From Panacagrimonas perspica (lineage in GTDB: Bacteria > Pseudomonadota > Gammaproteobacteria > Nevskiales > Nevskiaceae), in NCBI RefSeq assembly GCF_004364935.1, contig NZ_SOBT01000011.1:1-64000 (forward strand): a stretch of DNA of 64,000 nucleotides, given 5' to 3'. Below are positions 54,709 to 63,540 of this stretch, piece after piece (within the stretch, counting starts at the first letter, position 1; each line of letters begins with the position of its first letter). Below the pieces are notes generated by a model. That model made no database searches. It worked only from the letters and a program-made list of their open reading frames with translations, and was not told where the DNA came from. The translations under genes and the position numbers were made by a program.

Positions 54709-55290
54709 ATGACGCGCCCCAAATTGTTTGACGAAGAAGCGTCTGTGGACGGCGCAATGCGGCTGTTCTGGAGGCAGGGATTCGATGGCGCACCGCTGCC
54801 GGAGCTTCTGGACGCCATGGGTCTTTCTCGTGGCAGTTTCTACAACGCATTCGGCGGCAAGGAGAAAATTCTGCTCGACGCCATCCGCCGGTACATGGAC
54901 GTTGGAATGGATGGCGTGCTGCTGCCGTTGTTCGAGCCGGACGCGGCGCGCGAGGAAATTGAAGAGACCTTCACGAGGATGATCGCTCACACGGCGAGCC
55001 CCGAGGGTCGGTATGGGTGCCTGGTCAACAACTGCATGACCGAGCTCGCAACCCGCGTTCCGGTCGCGCGGCGCGCGTTGCTCGCCGCCCGCGCGATGGT
55101 CGAGGATGGATTCACCCGCGCCGTCGAGCGAGGTCAGGCAGAGGGGACCATTGCCAAGCGCGACAGTCCGCGCTCCATCGGTCGGTTTCTGCTGAATAAC
55201 TTCTCCGGACTCAACGTTGCGTCCAAAGGGAGACCCGGACGCGCCGTCCTCGCCGACATTGCGCGAGTCACCCTGAAGATCCTGGATTGA
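54709..55290 (+). CDS. TetR family transcriptional regulator
   Basis: This 193-residue repressor has a TetR HTH at about residues 8-55 (ASVDGAMRLFWRQGFDGAPLPELLDAMGLSRGSFYNAFGGKEKIL) and a ligand domain with YGCLVNNCMTELATRVPVARRAL. The second part resembles the AcuR/NemR-like group responding to electrophiles. It starts 76 bp after the FadL stop and 101 bp before the SDR. It probably controls this FadL-SDR-GST run; the inverted repeat at 53269 is a possible target. Confidence 0.9.
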   Translation: MTRPKLFDEEASVDGAMRLFWRQGFDGAPLPELLDAMGLSRGSFYNAFGGKEKILLDAIRRYMDVGMDGVLLPLFEPDAAREEIEETFTRMIAHTASPEGRYGCLVNNCMTELATRVPVARRALLAARAMVEDGFTRAVERGQAEGTIAKRDSPRSIGRFLLNNFSGLNVASKGRPGRAVLADIARVTLKILD

Positions 55291-55391
55291 AATATTCGCC
55301 GTGACCACCGTGTCACCCACTCCCGCGCCATTTGTGACGAAGGTCTGCGCTCAATGGCCATGCAGCACTCACTGAAGTCGAGGACGAATCG

Positions 55392-56108
55392 ATGAAACCA
55401 ACCAGATCACGATGTGCAATCGTCGGCGCCGGCGAGGGCCTTGGGGTTGCATTGGCCAAGGCGTTCGCACAGGACGGACACGATCTCCTGCTGGTGGGGC
55501 GAACCGCCGACGGCCAGGCACGGGCAAAAGAGGCAGCGATCGCAGCGGGAGCCCAGGTCCAAGTGGTTGAGGCGGACGCCCGCGATCCGAACGCTCTAGC
55601 GCGCGCCTTCGAGGGTGCCGAGGTCGAGGTTCTGATCTACAACCCTCGTGGTCCGTTGACCTTCAAGCCACCCATCGACGTCACAACGGAAGAGCTGCAG
55701 GACGTCCTGTCGCTGGAAGTCGTCGGCGCGTTCGCGGCCGCGAAGGCCGTACTGCCGGCGATGATCGCACGCGGCCAGGGCACCATCATCTTCAGCAGCG
55801 CCACCGCGGCGTTGCGCGGCTCAGGACGAAACCTGCTCTACGCAGCCGGCAAGTTCGGTTTACGCGGAATGTCGCAGTCTCTGGCGAAGGCTTACGCGGT
55901 AAAGGGTGTGCATGTGGTGCATGTCCGACTCGACTGCGCGCTCGACGTGCCGATCGTGAAATCGATGATGGGATCAAAGTACGACAAGACACGTACGGCC
56001 AACCCAGACGACGTCGCCCGAAACTACGTCTGGGTTCATCGCCAACCGCGCTCGGCGTGGAGCAACGAAATCGAGTTGCGCCCGTATACCGAAGACTGGA
56101 CCTATTGA
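55392..56108 (+). CDS. short-chain dehydrogenase/reductase
   Basis: This 238-residue SDR has the nucleotide motif IVGAGEGLGVALAKAF, the catalytic Ser in IIFSSATAALRG and Tyr/Lys in LLYAAGKFGLRG (YxxxK). The NAG motif is changed to YNPRG at about residue 83, as in a subset of atypical SDRs. Substrate unknown. It lies 12 bp before the first glutathione-transferase gene, so the two are cotranscribed and may act on the same compound. Confidence 0.87.
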   Translation: MKPTRSRCAIVGAGEGLGVALAKAFAQDGHDLLLVGRTADGQARAKEAAIAAGAQVQVVEADARDPNALARAFEGAEVEVLIYNPRGPLTFKPPIDVTTEELQDVLSLEVVGAFAAAKAVLPAMIARGQGTIIFSSATAALRGSGRNLLYAAGKFGLRGMSQSLAKAYAVKGVHVVHVRLDCALDVPIVKSMMGSKYDKTRTANPDDVARNYVWVHRQPRSAWSNEIELRPYTEDWTY

Positions 56109-56119
56109 GGATATCGCCG

Positions 56120-56758
56120 ATGAAGCTCTACAACTGGCAGTTTGCGCCCAACTGCCGACGCGTCCGGATGTTCGTGCTGGAGAAGAAACTCGACCTTCCT
56201 GCAATCGAAGAGGTGATCGGGAGCGGACTGAGACTGAAGCCCGAATACTTCGAGACGTGGCCACACGCGATGGTCCCGATGCTGGAAACCGACGAAGGAC
56301 AACAAATCGGCGAAGCGATGGCCATCTGCCGATATTTTGAGGAGCGATTTCCCGAGCCTAACTTGATGGGACGGACCGCCGTCGAGAAGGGCACGATTGA
56401 AATGTGGGAGCGCCGCGCTTACGACGAGTGTCTGATCGGGACGGCGGAGGTATTCCGCAATTCTCATCCCGATTTCGTCGACCGCGGGCTGCCTGGGACG
56501 ACCGCTAAGGTGCCGCAGATTCCGGCTCTCATCGAACGCGGGAAAGGACGGGTCGCGCGCTACTACCAGAAGATCGAGGCGCAGCTGGCCGAGCAAGAAT
56601 GGGTCGCTGGGTCGCGGTTTTCGGTCGCGGACATCACGACGTTGTGCGCGATGGATTTCGCTATCGCGGTCGGCATGCCGATTCCACCGGAATGCCCGTC
56701 GACCGCGCGCTGGCATGATCAAGTCAACGCAAGGCCGACCGCCAAACTGAGCGTCTAG
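56120..56758 (+). CDS. glutathione S-transferase family protein, first of a pair
   Basis: This 212-residue protein has an N-terminal thioredoxin-like domain, MKLYNWQFAPNCRRVRMFVLEKKLDL, with the cis-Pro in AMVPMLE, and an all-helical C-terminal domain with FSVADITTLCAMDFA. The usual E-S glutathione contact appears as GEAMAIC. It shares the unusual segment RNSHPDFVDRGLPG with the next gene, showing tandem duplication. It could conjugate or isomerise a xenobiotic. The start lies 12 bp after the SDR stop. Confidence 0.9.
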   Translation: MKLYNWQFAPNCRRVRMFVLEKKLDLPAIEEVIGSGLRLKPEYFETWPHAMVPMLETDEGQQIGEAMAICRYFEERFPEPNLMGRTAVEKGTIEMWERRAYDECLIGTAEVFRNSHPDFVDRGLPGTTAKVPQIPALIERGKGRVARYYQKIEAQLAEQEWVAGSRFSVADITTLCAMDFAIAVGMPIPPECPSTARWHDQVNARPTAKLSV

Positions 56759-56804
56759 CCGAATCGAAGGCCCGCCGTTCTCAATGCTAAGGAGGAGAGA
56801 GAAG

Positions 56805-57437
56805 ATGAAACTCTACGATTGCACCGTCGCTCCGAGTCCCCGCCGTGTTCGCATATTCGCAGCGGAGAAGGGTCTAGATCTGCAGAAAGTGGAAGTCGAT
56901 CTGATCGGTGGCGAGAACCTGCAGCCTGAGTTTCTAAAGATCAACCCGCGCGGTGTCGTTCCGACGCTCGAGCTCGACAACGGTACCCGCATCGATGAGG
57001 TGGTCGCCATCTGTCGTTACCTTGAGGCGCTCCAACCGGTGCCTGCGTTGATGGGCACCGACCCCCTGACGCAGGCGGTGATTGAGTCGCGCACCCGACA
57101 CATGGAGTTGGACGGGTTCCTATCGGTCGCCAATGTATTTAGAAATTCATCGCCCGACTTCGCTAAGCGCGGACTGCCGGGCATCGCTGAAGAAGTTCCG
57201 GCCATCCCGGCCCTGGTTGATCGCGGCGTGGCTGGAATCGGGCGCTTTTTCCGGATGTTGGAGGAATATCTCTCGAAGACAACATTCGTGGCGGGGAATG
57301 ACTACTCGATTGCCGACATCACGGCGTTGACCGTCGTCGATTTCGCCGGATGGGTTCAGCAACCGATTCCGTCCGCCAATGCGGCCACGCGCAAGTGGTA
57401 CGAGATCGTATCGGCGCGCTCCAGCGCGAAGGCGTAG
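56805..57437 (+). CDS. glutathione S-transferase family protein, second of a pair
   Basis: This 210-residue paralogue of the preceding gene has MKLYDCTVAPSPRRVRIFAAEKGLDL, cis-Pro in GVVPTLE, DEVVAICRYLEAL and the helical motif YSIADITALTVVDFA. It keeps the shared RNSSPDFAKRGLPG segment. The ATG at 56805 has a strong GGAGGAG; an upstream ATG at 56784 contains that site and is rejected. A large hairpin (GGCCTTCCC with GGGAAGGCC, about 57457-57492) follows and may end the run. Two different GSTs side by side fit a heteromeric enzyme or two steps of one pathway. Confidence 0.9.
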   Translation: MKLYDCTVAPSPRRVRIFAAEKGLDLQKVEVDLIGGENLQPEFLKINPRGVVPTLELDNGTRIDEVVAICRYLEALQPVPALMGTDPLTQAVIESRTRHMELDGFLSVANVFRNSSPDFAKRGLPGIAEEVPAIPALVDRGVAGIGRFFRMLEEYLSKTTFVAGNDYSIADITALTVVDFAGWVQQPIPSANAATRKWYEIVSARSSAKA

Positions 57438-57588
57438 CGGGGACTTCGTGCGGTCCGGCCTTCCCGACGCGCACGAGGTCGAAGGGAAGGCCTGAATCGG
57501 AATCTGATCGCGACGATACGTGGATGCTTTGGGTTGCGGACACGGCTTGGCGCGTGGCCGAATGTCATGACCGTCGACGCGGCGCGAG

Positions 57589-59739
57589 CTAGGTTGACTC
57601 GATCGCGCTCGTCGTAGGCGGCAGCCGTCTGGCCGTCAGCGACGCAGCAAGTCCGTCACGGGTGGCCGGCTTGACCAAGTGCGCATCGAAGCCGGCCTCT
57701 GCCGTAGCTCGGCGATCGTCTTCCTGACCCCAGCCGGTCAACGCGATCAGAAGAATCGTATTTCCCCATTCTTTTGCGCGGATCATGCGCGCCACGTCGT
57801 AGCCACTGAGACGCGGCATTCCGATGTCCAGGAAGACGACTTCGGGCCGCCAGGATTCGATCGTCAATAACGCCGTCTCTCCGTCGGCGGCGGTGCGAGT
57901 TTCGTGTCCTTCGAGTTCGAGGAGGATCGCCAAGGATGATGCCGCATCCCGATTGTCATCGACGACCAGGATCCGTCGCGGAACAGGCACGGAGTCTGCG
58001 CTTGCTATCCCTTGGGAAACTGCGACGGTAGCAGCGTGGTGCCGGGGTAGTCTTACGGTGAACTCGCTGCCTTTTCCGAGCCCGCTGCTTTGGGCGGTCA
58101 CGGCGCCCCCATGCAGGTCGACGAGGTTCTTCACGAGCGCCAATCCCAGGCCGATTCCGCTGCCCGAGCGCTGCAGCGAGCAGTCGTCTTGCATGTACAG
58201 GTCGAAAACGTAAGGAAGCTGGCGCTCGCTGATGCCAATCCCTGAGTCGCTGACCCGGATGACGACCCACGCTGAATCCGCCTCCACGGTCAACAGGACG
58301 CGTCCGCGCCGATCGGTGAACTTGGCAGCATTGTTGAGCAGGTTGCCGACGATCTGCGCCAGCCTCGCGGCGTCGCCAAGGACCATGACCGGCTCAGAGG
58401 GAAGCTTGACCGCCAAGTCATGGTCCATCCCGTCCAGCAATGGCGTGACCGCCTCCACGGCGAGCTGCAGCACTGCCACGAGGTCGGTAGGTTCCAATCT
58501 GAGATCGATCTTTCCGCGACTGATCCGGCTCAGGTCCACCAAATCGTCGATCAACCGCACCAGCTGACCAATTTGACGCTCCATCATGGCAATGACGGGC
58601 TGAAGGGCTGGCGCCTCGGCGATGCGGTGGCGCAGGATCTGCAGCGCGTTCTGAACAGGCGCGATGGGATTGCGTAGCTCGTGCGACAGCATCGCGAGGA
58701 ATTCGCTCTTCCTGCGATCGATTTGTGCGACGTCAGCGAGGTGACGGCGCAATTCGCTTTCGAGGCGATAACGTTCCGTGTTGTCGCGGCAAATCATGAC
58801 GGCGCCGACCGTGTGGCCGTCCTTGTCGTGAATCGGAGCGCTCCTGTCGTCGACCGGAAACTCGCGGCCTGACCGGTCGACCAGGAAACGGGAGGGAGTG
58901 TTCTCGATTCCGGTCGCCTCCGTTGACGGCTGATCGGCGCCGTCGAAGACCTTGACGACTGAACTTAGCGGCTGCCCCTCGGCTTCATGACGTGTCCACC
59001 CTGTAAGTGATTCGGCCACGCGATTGATATAGGTCACGCGGTCCATCGTGTCACTCGCGATCACGCCGTCGCCGATGCTGTTGAGCGTCACATCCAGAAG
59101 CTCACGGTGATCCCACAAACGCCTTTCCGCGCGAACAATTGCGGATGCGATGAAAAGGCTCGTCGACAAGGCGATGATCGTGCCGCCAACCAGCAGCGCC
59201 CATGCGACATGAATGATGGTTTGAACATCGCGAAGAGCGTCGTCCTTGCGCTTGTTGTAGACCGAGAGGGCCTCGGCCTGCAGACCGCCGGCCAGCAGAT
59301 CTTGCAGTTCAAAGCGCAGGTTCAGCAGCTGCTGGGAGCGTGCCAACGTAGGCGCACCTGGAGGCAGGGCGACCAGTGTTTGCCCGAGAGCCTCGAGTTC
59401 CTGCCACGCTGGCAGAAACTTCGGCGTGATCGCGTAGCGTCCGTCTCCGTGCGCCAGGCGCTGATACTCCGATAGGTGATGGTCTCCGGCGTGCGCCGCC
59501 AATTCCATCTCCATGAGCGAGCGCGTATCTCCCGTCTGTAGGTAGGCCCTGACATTCAGCGCATACCGCAGCGCGTCACTCTCCAGCTGAGTCGCGGCAG
59601 CGCTCAGGTTTCGTGCATCCGCCATCTCCCGAACGGCGCTGTCCATGGTGCGGACACGTTGAGCGATCACCGAGCTCGACAGAAACAGAAGCGCGACCAG
59701 GGTGCCGAAGCCGATCCACAGATACCGGGCGGTTGTCAT
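57589..59739 (-). CDS. membrane hybrid sensor kinase with CHASE3-like domain
   Basis: This 716-residue kinase has two membrane segments (about 5-25 and 175-198) flanking a helical periplasmic domain like CHASE3. A PAS domain follows (about 215-330), then HisKA with FLAMLSHELRNPIAPVQNAL, an ATPase with NLLNNAAKF and DSGIGIS, and a C-terminal receiver with DDN, FLDIGMPR and KPA. Kinase and receiver parts closely follow the protein at 7074-9317. The ATG at 59739 starts the first membrane helix and has GGAAGG in front. Its signal and downstream partner are unknown; the nearby FixJ-like regulator has its own kinase. Confidence 0.92.
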   Translation of the reverse strand: MTTARYLWIGFGTLVALLFLSSSVIAQRVRTMDSAVREMADARNLSAAATQLESDALRYALNVRAYLQTGDTRSLMEMELAAHAGDHHLSEYQRLAHGDGRYAITPKFLPAWQELEALGQTLVALPPGAPTLARSQQLLNLRFELQDLLAGGLQAEALSVYNKRKDDALRDVQTIIHVAWALLVGGTIIALSTSLFIASAIVRAERRLWDHRELLDVTLNSIGDGVIASDTMDRVTYINRVAESLTGWTRHEAEGQPLSSVVKVFDGADQPSTEATGIENTPSRFLVDRSGREFPVDDRSAPIHDKDGHTVGAVMICRDNTERYRLESELRRHLADVAQIDRRKSEFLAMLSHELRNPIAPVQNALQILRHRIAEAPALQPVIAMMERQIGQLVRLIDDLVDLSRISRGKIDLRLEPTDLVAVLQLAVEAVTPLLDGMDHDLAVKLPSEPVMVLGDAARLAQIVGNLLNNAAKFTDRRGRVLLTVEADSAWVVIRVSDSGIGISERQLPYVFDLYMQDDCSLQRSGSGIGLGLALVKNLVDLHGGAVTAQSSGLGKGSEFTVRLPRHHAATVAVSQGIASADSVPVPRRILVVDDNRDAASSLAILLELEGHETRTAADGETALLTIESWRPEVVFLDIGMPRLSGYDVARMIRAKEWGNTILLIALTGWGQEDDRRATAEAGFDAHLVKPATRDGLAASLTARRLPPTTSAIEST

Positions 59740-59966
59740 CGGCTTTTTCCTTCCCTGCTTTTCATGCCCTAGAGAGCTTATCCGCCTCTGTGGGGATATC
59801 TCGCCCACAGCATCGACTACGTCTAACCGATACGATCAGATTCCATTTTTTGCATCTCTGGCAAGCAAACGCCAGCCCATCGAGATGAGCGCGCTGAATG
59901 AATATTATGAGAGAGACAGGAGGCTGATAACGACGTCGATGTCGCCCGGCTGCTTTCATCCAATGG

Positions 59967-60758
59967 CTAGATCGCCGAAGCGCTCCGTCCCGATTCCCGT
60001 TTTCTGGATGCCGCCGTTGCGCCTTCGGTGAGCATGCGCAGGAGTGCGTCCACTTCAGCCTGCTCGCGAAGACAGAAACCCTGCGATCGCAAGTCGTTGC
60101 CGACGCGGATGGGGAGAATGCGAGGGGAGGCCAGCAGCCGAAGCCGGTCTTCTTGGTTGCCGGTTCCGTGAACGAACAGGGTCGAACCCCTTGTTGCCTG
60201 CTCAGCTAGGCGTCCAAGCGAAGGGGCGTGGTCGGAGCCAGCCAACTGGATCTCGAGGACGCCGTTGGTGCCGCTGAGGCGCGCGTGTTCTAGTTGCGAC
60301 GCCACTCTGCGGACAGCACGTTCCGCGAGTCGGGGCGAATGCGTCGAGCGGAAATCGACCACGATTGAGAAAAGCCGATCCCTCACCAGGATGCTTGAGA
60401 ATCCTTCGAGGCGCTCCTCGAGCTCTTTCTTCCAATCGCCGATCGTCTGCAGCGCACGAATCGGGTCCATTGGTTCGGGTCGCATGCGATCGTTATCGAT
60501 GACATCAACCGATCGCAGGCTGTCGAGCCTCCGCTGGACGTCTCGTCGCTCCGCTCCAGCCAGGATCGTCACGCGGTAATGCGTCGCCACGCGCTGCAGA
60601 AGATCCAGTGTCTTTGACGAGAGTGACGGGAGGGCCGAACCGAGTTGCGGATCGTACGCGGGGACCAACGCACCGCGATACTCCAGCAAGAGCCTCGTCC
60701 CTTCGAAGAAAAACGGCGCTAGGGCAGCTCGATGGGCCGCGTGCAGAATCCAGTCCAC
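59967..60758 (-). CDS. trehalose-6-phosphate phosphatase-like protein without catalytic residues
   Basis: This 263-residue protein follows the OtsB fold pattern in order: a strand with LLLEYRGALVPAYDP (25-37) where OtsB has DYDGTLAP, VTILAGAERRDVQRRL where OtsB has the SGR segment, a cap region with FSIVVDFR, then LEIQLAGSDHAPSLGRL (169-184) where OtsB has G-x-dKG, and VHGTGNQED (196-204) where OtsB has GDDxTDE. All the acidic catalytic residues and the Lys are replaced, so it cannot be a normal HAD phosphatase. A binding or regulatory role is possible. The GTG start lies 2 bp after the stop of the upstream gene, indicating coupled translation. Confidence 0.7.
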   Translation of the reverse strand: MDWILHAAHRAALAPFFFEGTRLLLEYRGALVPAYDPQLGSALPSLSSKTLDLLQRVATHYRVTILAGAERRDVQRRLDSLRSVDVIDNDRMRPEPMDPIRALQTIGDWKKELEERLEGFSSILVRDRLFSIVVDFRSTHSPRLAERAVRRVASQLEHARLSGTNGVLEIQLAGSDHAPSLGRLAEQATRGSTLFVHGTGNQEDRLRLLASPRILPIRVGNDLRSQGFCLREQAEVDALLRMLTEGATAASRKRESGRSASAI

Positions 60759-60760
60759 CT

Positions 60761-61075
60761 TCAGCCTCGGTTGTCGATCGCGCGGGATTCAGGAGTAGCG
60801 CTTGCTGCCGCGACCGACATGGTCGTCTGGGGGACACCCGTCCTTCCAAGTGGAATCAGGAGGTTCTCGACGATCGAAACGCCCGCGACCGCAGCGACAG
60901 CGTTCAGCGACGCGGTATCGTCCTCCGCGATCTCGATCTGATGCATCAGCACGGTTCGAAGGACATCCGCATCGTTTGCGGCGTCGACCGGATCACGCCT
61001 CAGTGCGGCGTTCAGCGCGGTTCTGAGCCATTCCGACGTCAGCGGGTTCTGAAGCACGTCGTCAACGGTCATCAT
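60761..61075 (-). CDS. small unknown protein
   Basis: This 104-residue protein, MMTVDDVLQNPLTSEWLRTALNAALRRDPVDAANDADVL at the start, has no recognised domain. It is predicted mainly helical, without signal or membrane segment except a mildly hydrophobic stretch (LNAVAAVAGVSIVENLLIPLG, about 57-77). It begins within the last codons of the pentapeptide-repeat gene (14-bp overlap) and ends 2 bp before the phosphatase-like gene, so it is the middle gene of a tightly coupled operon. Confidence 0.65.
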   Translation of the reverse strand: MMTVDDVLQNPLTSEWLRTALNAALRRDPVDAANDADVLRTVLMHQIEIAEDDTASLNAVAAVAGVSIVENLLIPLGRTGVPQTTMSVAAASATPESRAIDNRG

Positions 61076-61787
61076 CTGTTCCGGTATCCGTCATCGAGCG
61101 ATAGGAGATTGCGTGCGGCGCTAAAACGCCGGCCACCCGCAAGTTGGATTGGAGGAACATCCCAGCGCCCGGAGAGCCGTCCGGCGCTGACCGGCACATT
61201 CCAATCGACCCATCCAGGCACTTGCTGCCATCGAACCAGGTGGCGCCCGCAAGACTCAAACCCTCCAGTCGGGCGTTCGAGAGCGCAGCGCCTCGAAAAT
61301 TCGCGCCTTGGGCCTTGGCTCCATACAACCGCGCGCTTGTGAGGCGCGCACGTTCCAGATCGGTGTGATCGAGCACCGCATTCTGAAGATCGGCCCCAGA
61401 CAGATCGGCATCGGCGAGTCGCGCCGAATCCAGATAAGCACCCGAAAAGTTCGATTCGGATGCACGGATCGCGGCCAGATTCGCCCCCTGTATCAGCGCC
61501 CGCGAGAGCGTCGCCCGGCGCAGACTCGCGGCGGAGAGATCAGCCCCACGCAGATCCGCCTCTTCGAAGTTGGTGTGATTTAGCTGAGCTTGTTGCAGTC
61601 GCGCACCGCGCAGATTGGCGCCTCGCAGGGACGTGTTACGCAGATCGCTGCCGCGCAGATCGGCACCCTCGAGATCTGCATATTCGAGATTGAGCCCCGA
61701 GAGATTTCCAGGCTTAGTGCCCGTGCGATCGCAGGCGCTCAGTCCGAAGAGGACGATCATTGCCAGCCCGGATCGAACAAGGATCAT
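61062..61787 (-). CDS. pentapeptide-repeat lipoprotein
   Basis: This 241-residue protein has a lipoprotein signal, LVRSGLAMIVLFGLSAC, with C19 as the lipid site. About 26 pentapeptide units of the A(D/N)Lxx type follow (residues about 28-175), predicted to form a right-handed quadrilateral beta helix. A cysteine pair and a TWFDGSKC-type end cap follow, as in many exported pentapeptide proteins. Function is unknown; it is probably at the outer membrane. It heads an operon with the two genes downstream and is divergent from the MASE1 kinase, with about 125 bp between the starts. Confidence 0.85.
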   Translation of the reverse strand: MILVRSGLAMIVLFGLSACDRTGTKPGNLSGLNLEYADLEGADLRGSDLRNTSLRGANLRGARLQQAQLNHTNFEEADLRGADLSAASLRRATLSRALIQGANLAAIRASESNFSGAYLDSARLADADLSGADLQNAVLDHTDLERARLTSARLYGAKAQGANFRGAALSNARLEGLSLAGATWFDGSKCLDGSIGMCRSAPDGSPGAGMFLQSNLRVAGVLAPHAISYRSMTDTGTDDDR

Positions 61788-61911
61788 GGCGGGACTCTAG
61801 GTGAGGAAATCCACGTCACCAATTCGCCGGTCCCCGTACGGGCATGCCCGTACTGAGGCGATCCCGCCTCGCCAGGGACCGCGTCGTGTAAGACTTCCGC
61901 ACGCTCACCCA

Positions 61912-63540
61912 ATGCGACGATGCCTAAAGAGAGTCGTGATAAATCCACGGGATGCCGCCATCTTCAGCATGTATGTCGCCGGGTATCTGGCGCTGGACGC
62001 CAGCAGCTACATCTACCCGGTGGTTCCACTCGGCATCACGCCGTGGAATCCTTCGGCTGGGCTCAGCCTCTTTTTGCTGTTGACCTGTGGCCGACGATTC
62101 TGGCCCGCAGTGCTGATCGCGGCCGTCGCGGCCGACGTCGTCGTGCGTAATGCGACGGTGAATGCGCCGATGCTTACCACTGCGGCATTCATCACGGGAT
62201 GTTATGTGGTCGCGGCGACTTTCCTTCAACGCTCGTGGAAGGTCAGTGCGCCGCTCGAGTCGACCCGCGACTTGGTGATTTTCTTTGTGGTGGCGTCGGC
62301 CGCGAGCGGCACCGTTGCGGTGATGTTCGTGGGTCTCTACGCGGCGATCGGCATGGTGAGCATGCGCGACATGCCGCTGGACGTCCTTCGATACTGGGTC
62401 GGAGACCTGAACGGAATTCTCGTACTTACGCCGGCGCTCTTCAGTATCCGCAAGATCGGCAACATAGGCTTCGCCATTCGCAAGCTCGTAAGCCCGGAAA
62501 TCATTCTGCAGCTCCTCTCCATCGGGGCCGCACTCGGCCTGATTCTCGCTTTCGCGGGGGACTATCCCTACCGGTCCTTCTACGCGCTGTTCCTCCCGCT
62601 GATCTGGATCTCGGCGCGCTGGGGCTTGCCCGGCGCCGCTGTTGCGCAGGTGATAATCCAGCTTGGCCTCATCACGTGTGTGCAGCTTGCCGACTACCAC
62701 GCCGCCACGTTCGTGCAGCTCCAATGGCTGATGACGGGACTGTGCGTAACCGGACTGACGATCGGTGCCATGTCGTCCCATCGCGCGCGTCTGGAGCTGG
62801 CATTGCTCGATCGGCAGGCGGCGCTCAACCGCGCCCAACAATTTGCATCAGCCGGCGAAATGACCTCTGCGCTCGCGCACCAGCTCAACCAGCCGATGAC
62901 CGCGCTCAATAGTTACGTCGGGGCGTGTCAGATCATGGTGGGCCAACCGATTCTCGATGCGGCCAGACTCCGGGATCTCATGGCAAAGATTGAAGGTGAG
63001 GTACGCAGATCCAGCGAGGTGGTGGCGCGGCTACGCGACTTTTATCGACGTGGGGCGACGAACCTTTGTCCGATCGAGGCCGGTCGTCTGGTAGACAATG
63101 TCATCCAGGTACTGCATCGCAATGCACAATCCGCGGATGTCGAAATCGTGAGTCGCCCGGGTGAATGGTCGCGCCGCCTGCTGGTGGACACCGTGCAGAC
63201 TGAGAACGCGATCCAGAATCTGCTCCTAAACGCGATCGAGGCCATGGAAATGGCCGGCTCGAAGACGCGTCGAATCGAGACGTCGATTTCAGTGACGCAA
63301 ACAAGCGTGGAGATCCGGATCCACGATAGCGGCCCCGGCGTTTCAGCAGAGATGATGGCAGAGCTGTTCGAGCCGTTCCACACGTCCAAAGCGGATGGGA
63401 TGGGTATGGGCTTGGCTATCGCCAGGTCGCTGGTGCGTGCCAGCGGCGGCGATTTGTGGATCGAACCGGCGGCAGCGGGCGGTGCCTGTTTCGTGATGCG
63501 TCTGCCCGCTCCGACGTCGTCCGACGTGCTGCGCGCATGA
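61912..63540 (+). CDS. MASE1-domain sensor histidine kinase
   Basis: This 542-residue kinase has an N-terminal MASE1 membrane sensor of about eight helices (residues 10-300), with the typical WNPSAGLSLFLLLTCGRRFWP and YWVGDLNGILVLTPAL segments. A kinase core follows with the phosphorylated His in SALAHQLNQPMTALNSYVGAC and ATPase boxes NLLLNAIEAM, DSGPGVS and GMGMGLAIARS, like the FixL/DctB group. The ATG at 61912 is preferred; the frame extends to a GTG at 61801, but that part is basic and not MASE1-like. It overlaps the response regulator by ATGA, so the two form one two-component system. Confidence 0.9.
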   Translation: MRRCLKRVVINPRDAAIFSMYVAGYLALDASSYIYPVVPLGITPWNPSAGLSLFLLLTCGRRFWPAVLIAAVAADVVVRNATVNAPMLTTAAFITGCYVVAATFLQRSWKVSAPLESTRDLVIFFVVASAASGTVAVMFVGLYAAIGMVSMRDMPLDVLRYWVGDLNGILVLTPALFSIRKIGNIGFAIRKLVSPEIILQLLSIGAALGLILAFAGDYPYRSFYALFLPLIWISARWGLPGAAVAQVIIQLGLITCVQLADYHAATFVQLQWLMTGLCVTGLTIGAMSSHRARLELALLDRQAALNRAQQFASAGEMTSALAHQLNQPMTALNSYVGACQIMVGQPILDAARLRDLMAKIEGEVRRSSEVVARLRDFYRRGATNLCPIEAGRLVDNVIQVLHRNAQSADVEIVSRPGEWSRRLLVDTVQTENAIQNLLLNAIEAMEMAGSKTRRIETSISVTQTSVEIRIHDSGPGVSAEMMAELFEPFHTSKADGMGMGLAIARSLVRASGGDLWIEPAAAGGACFVMRLPAPTSSDVLRA

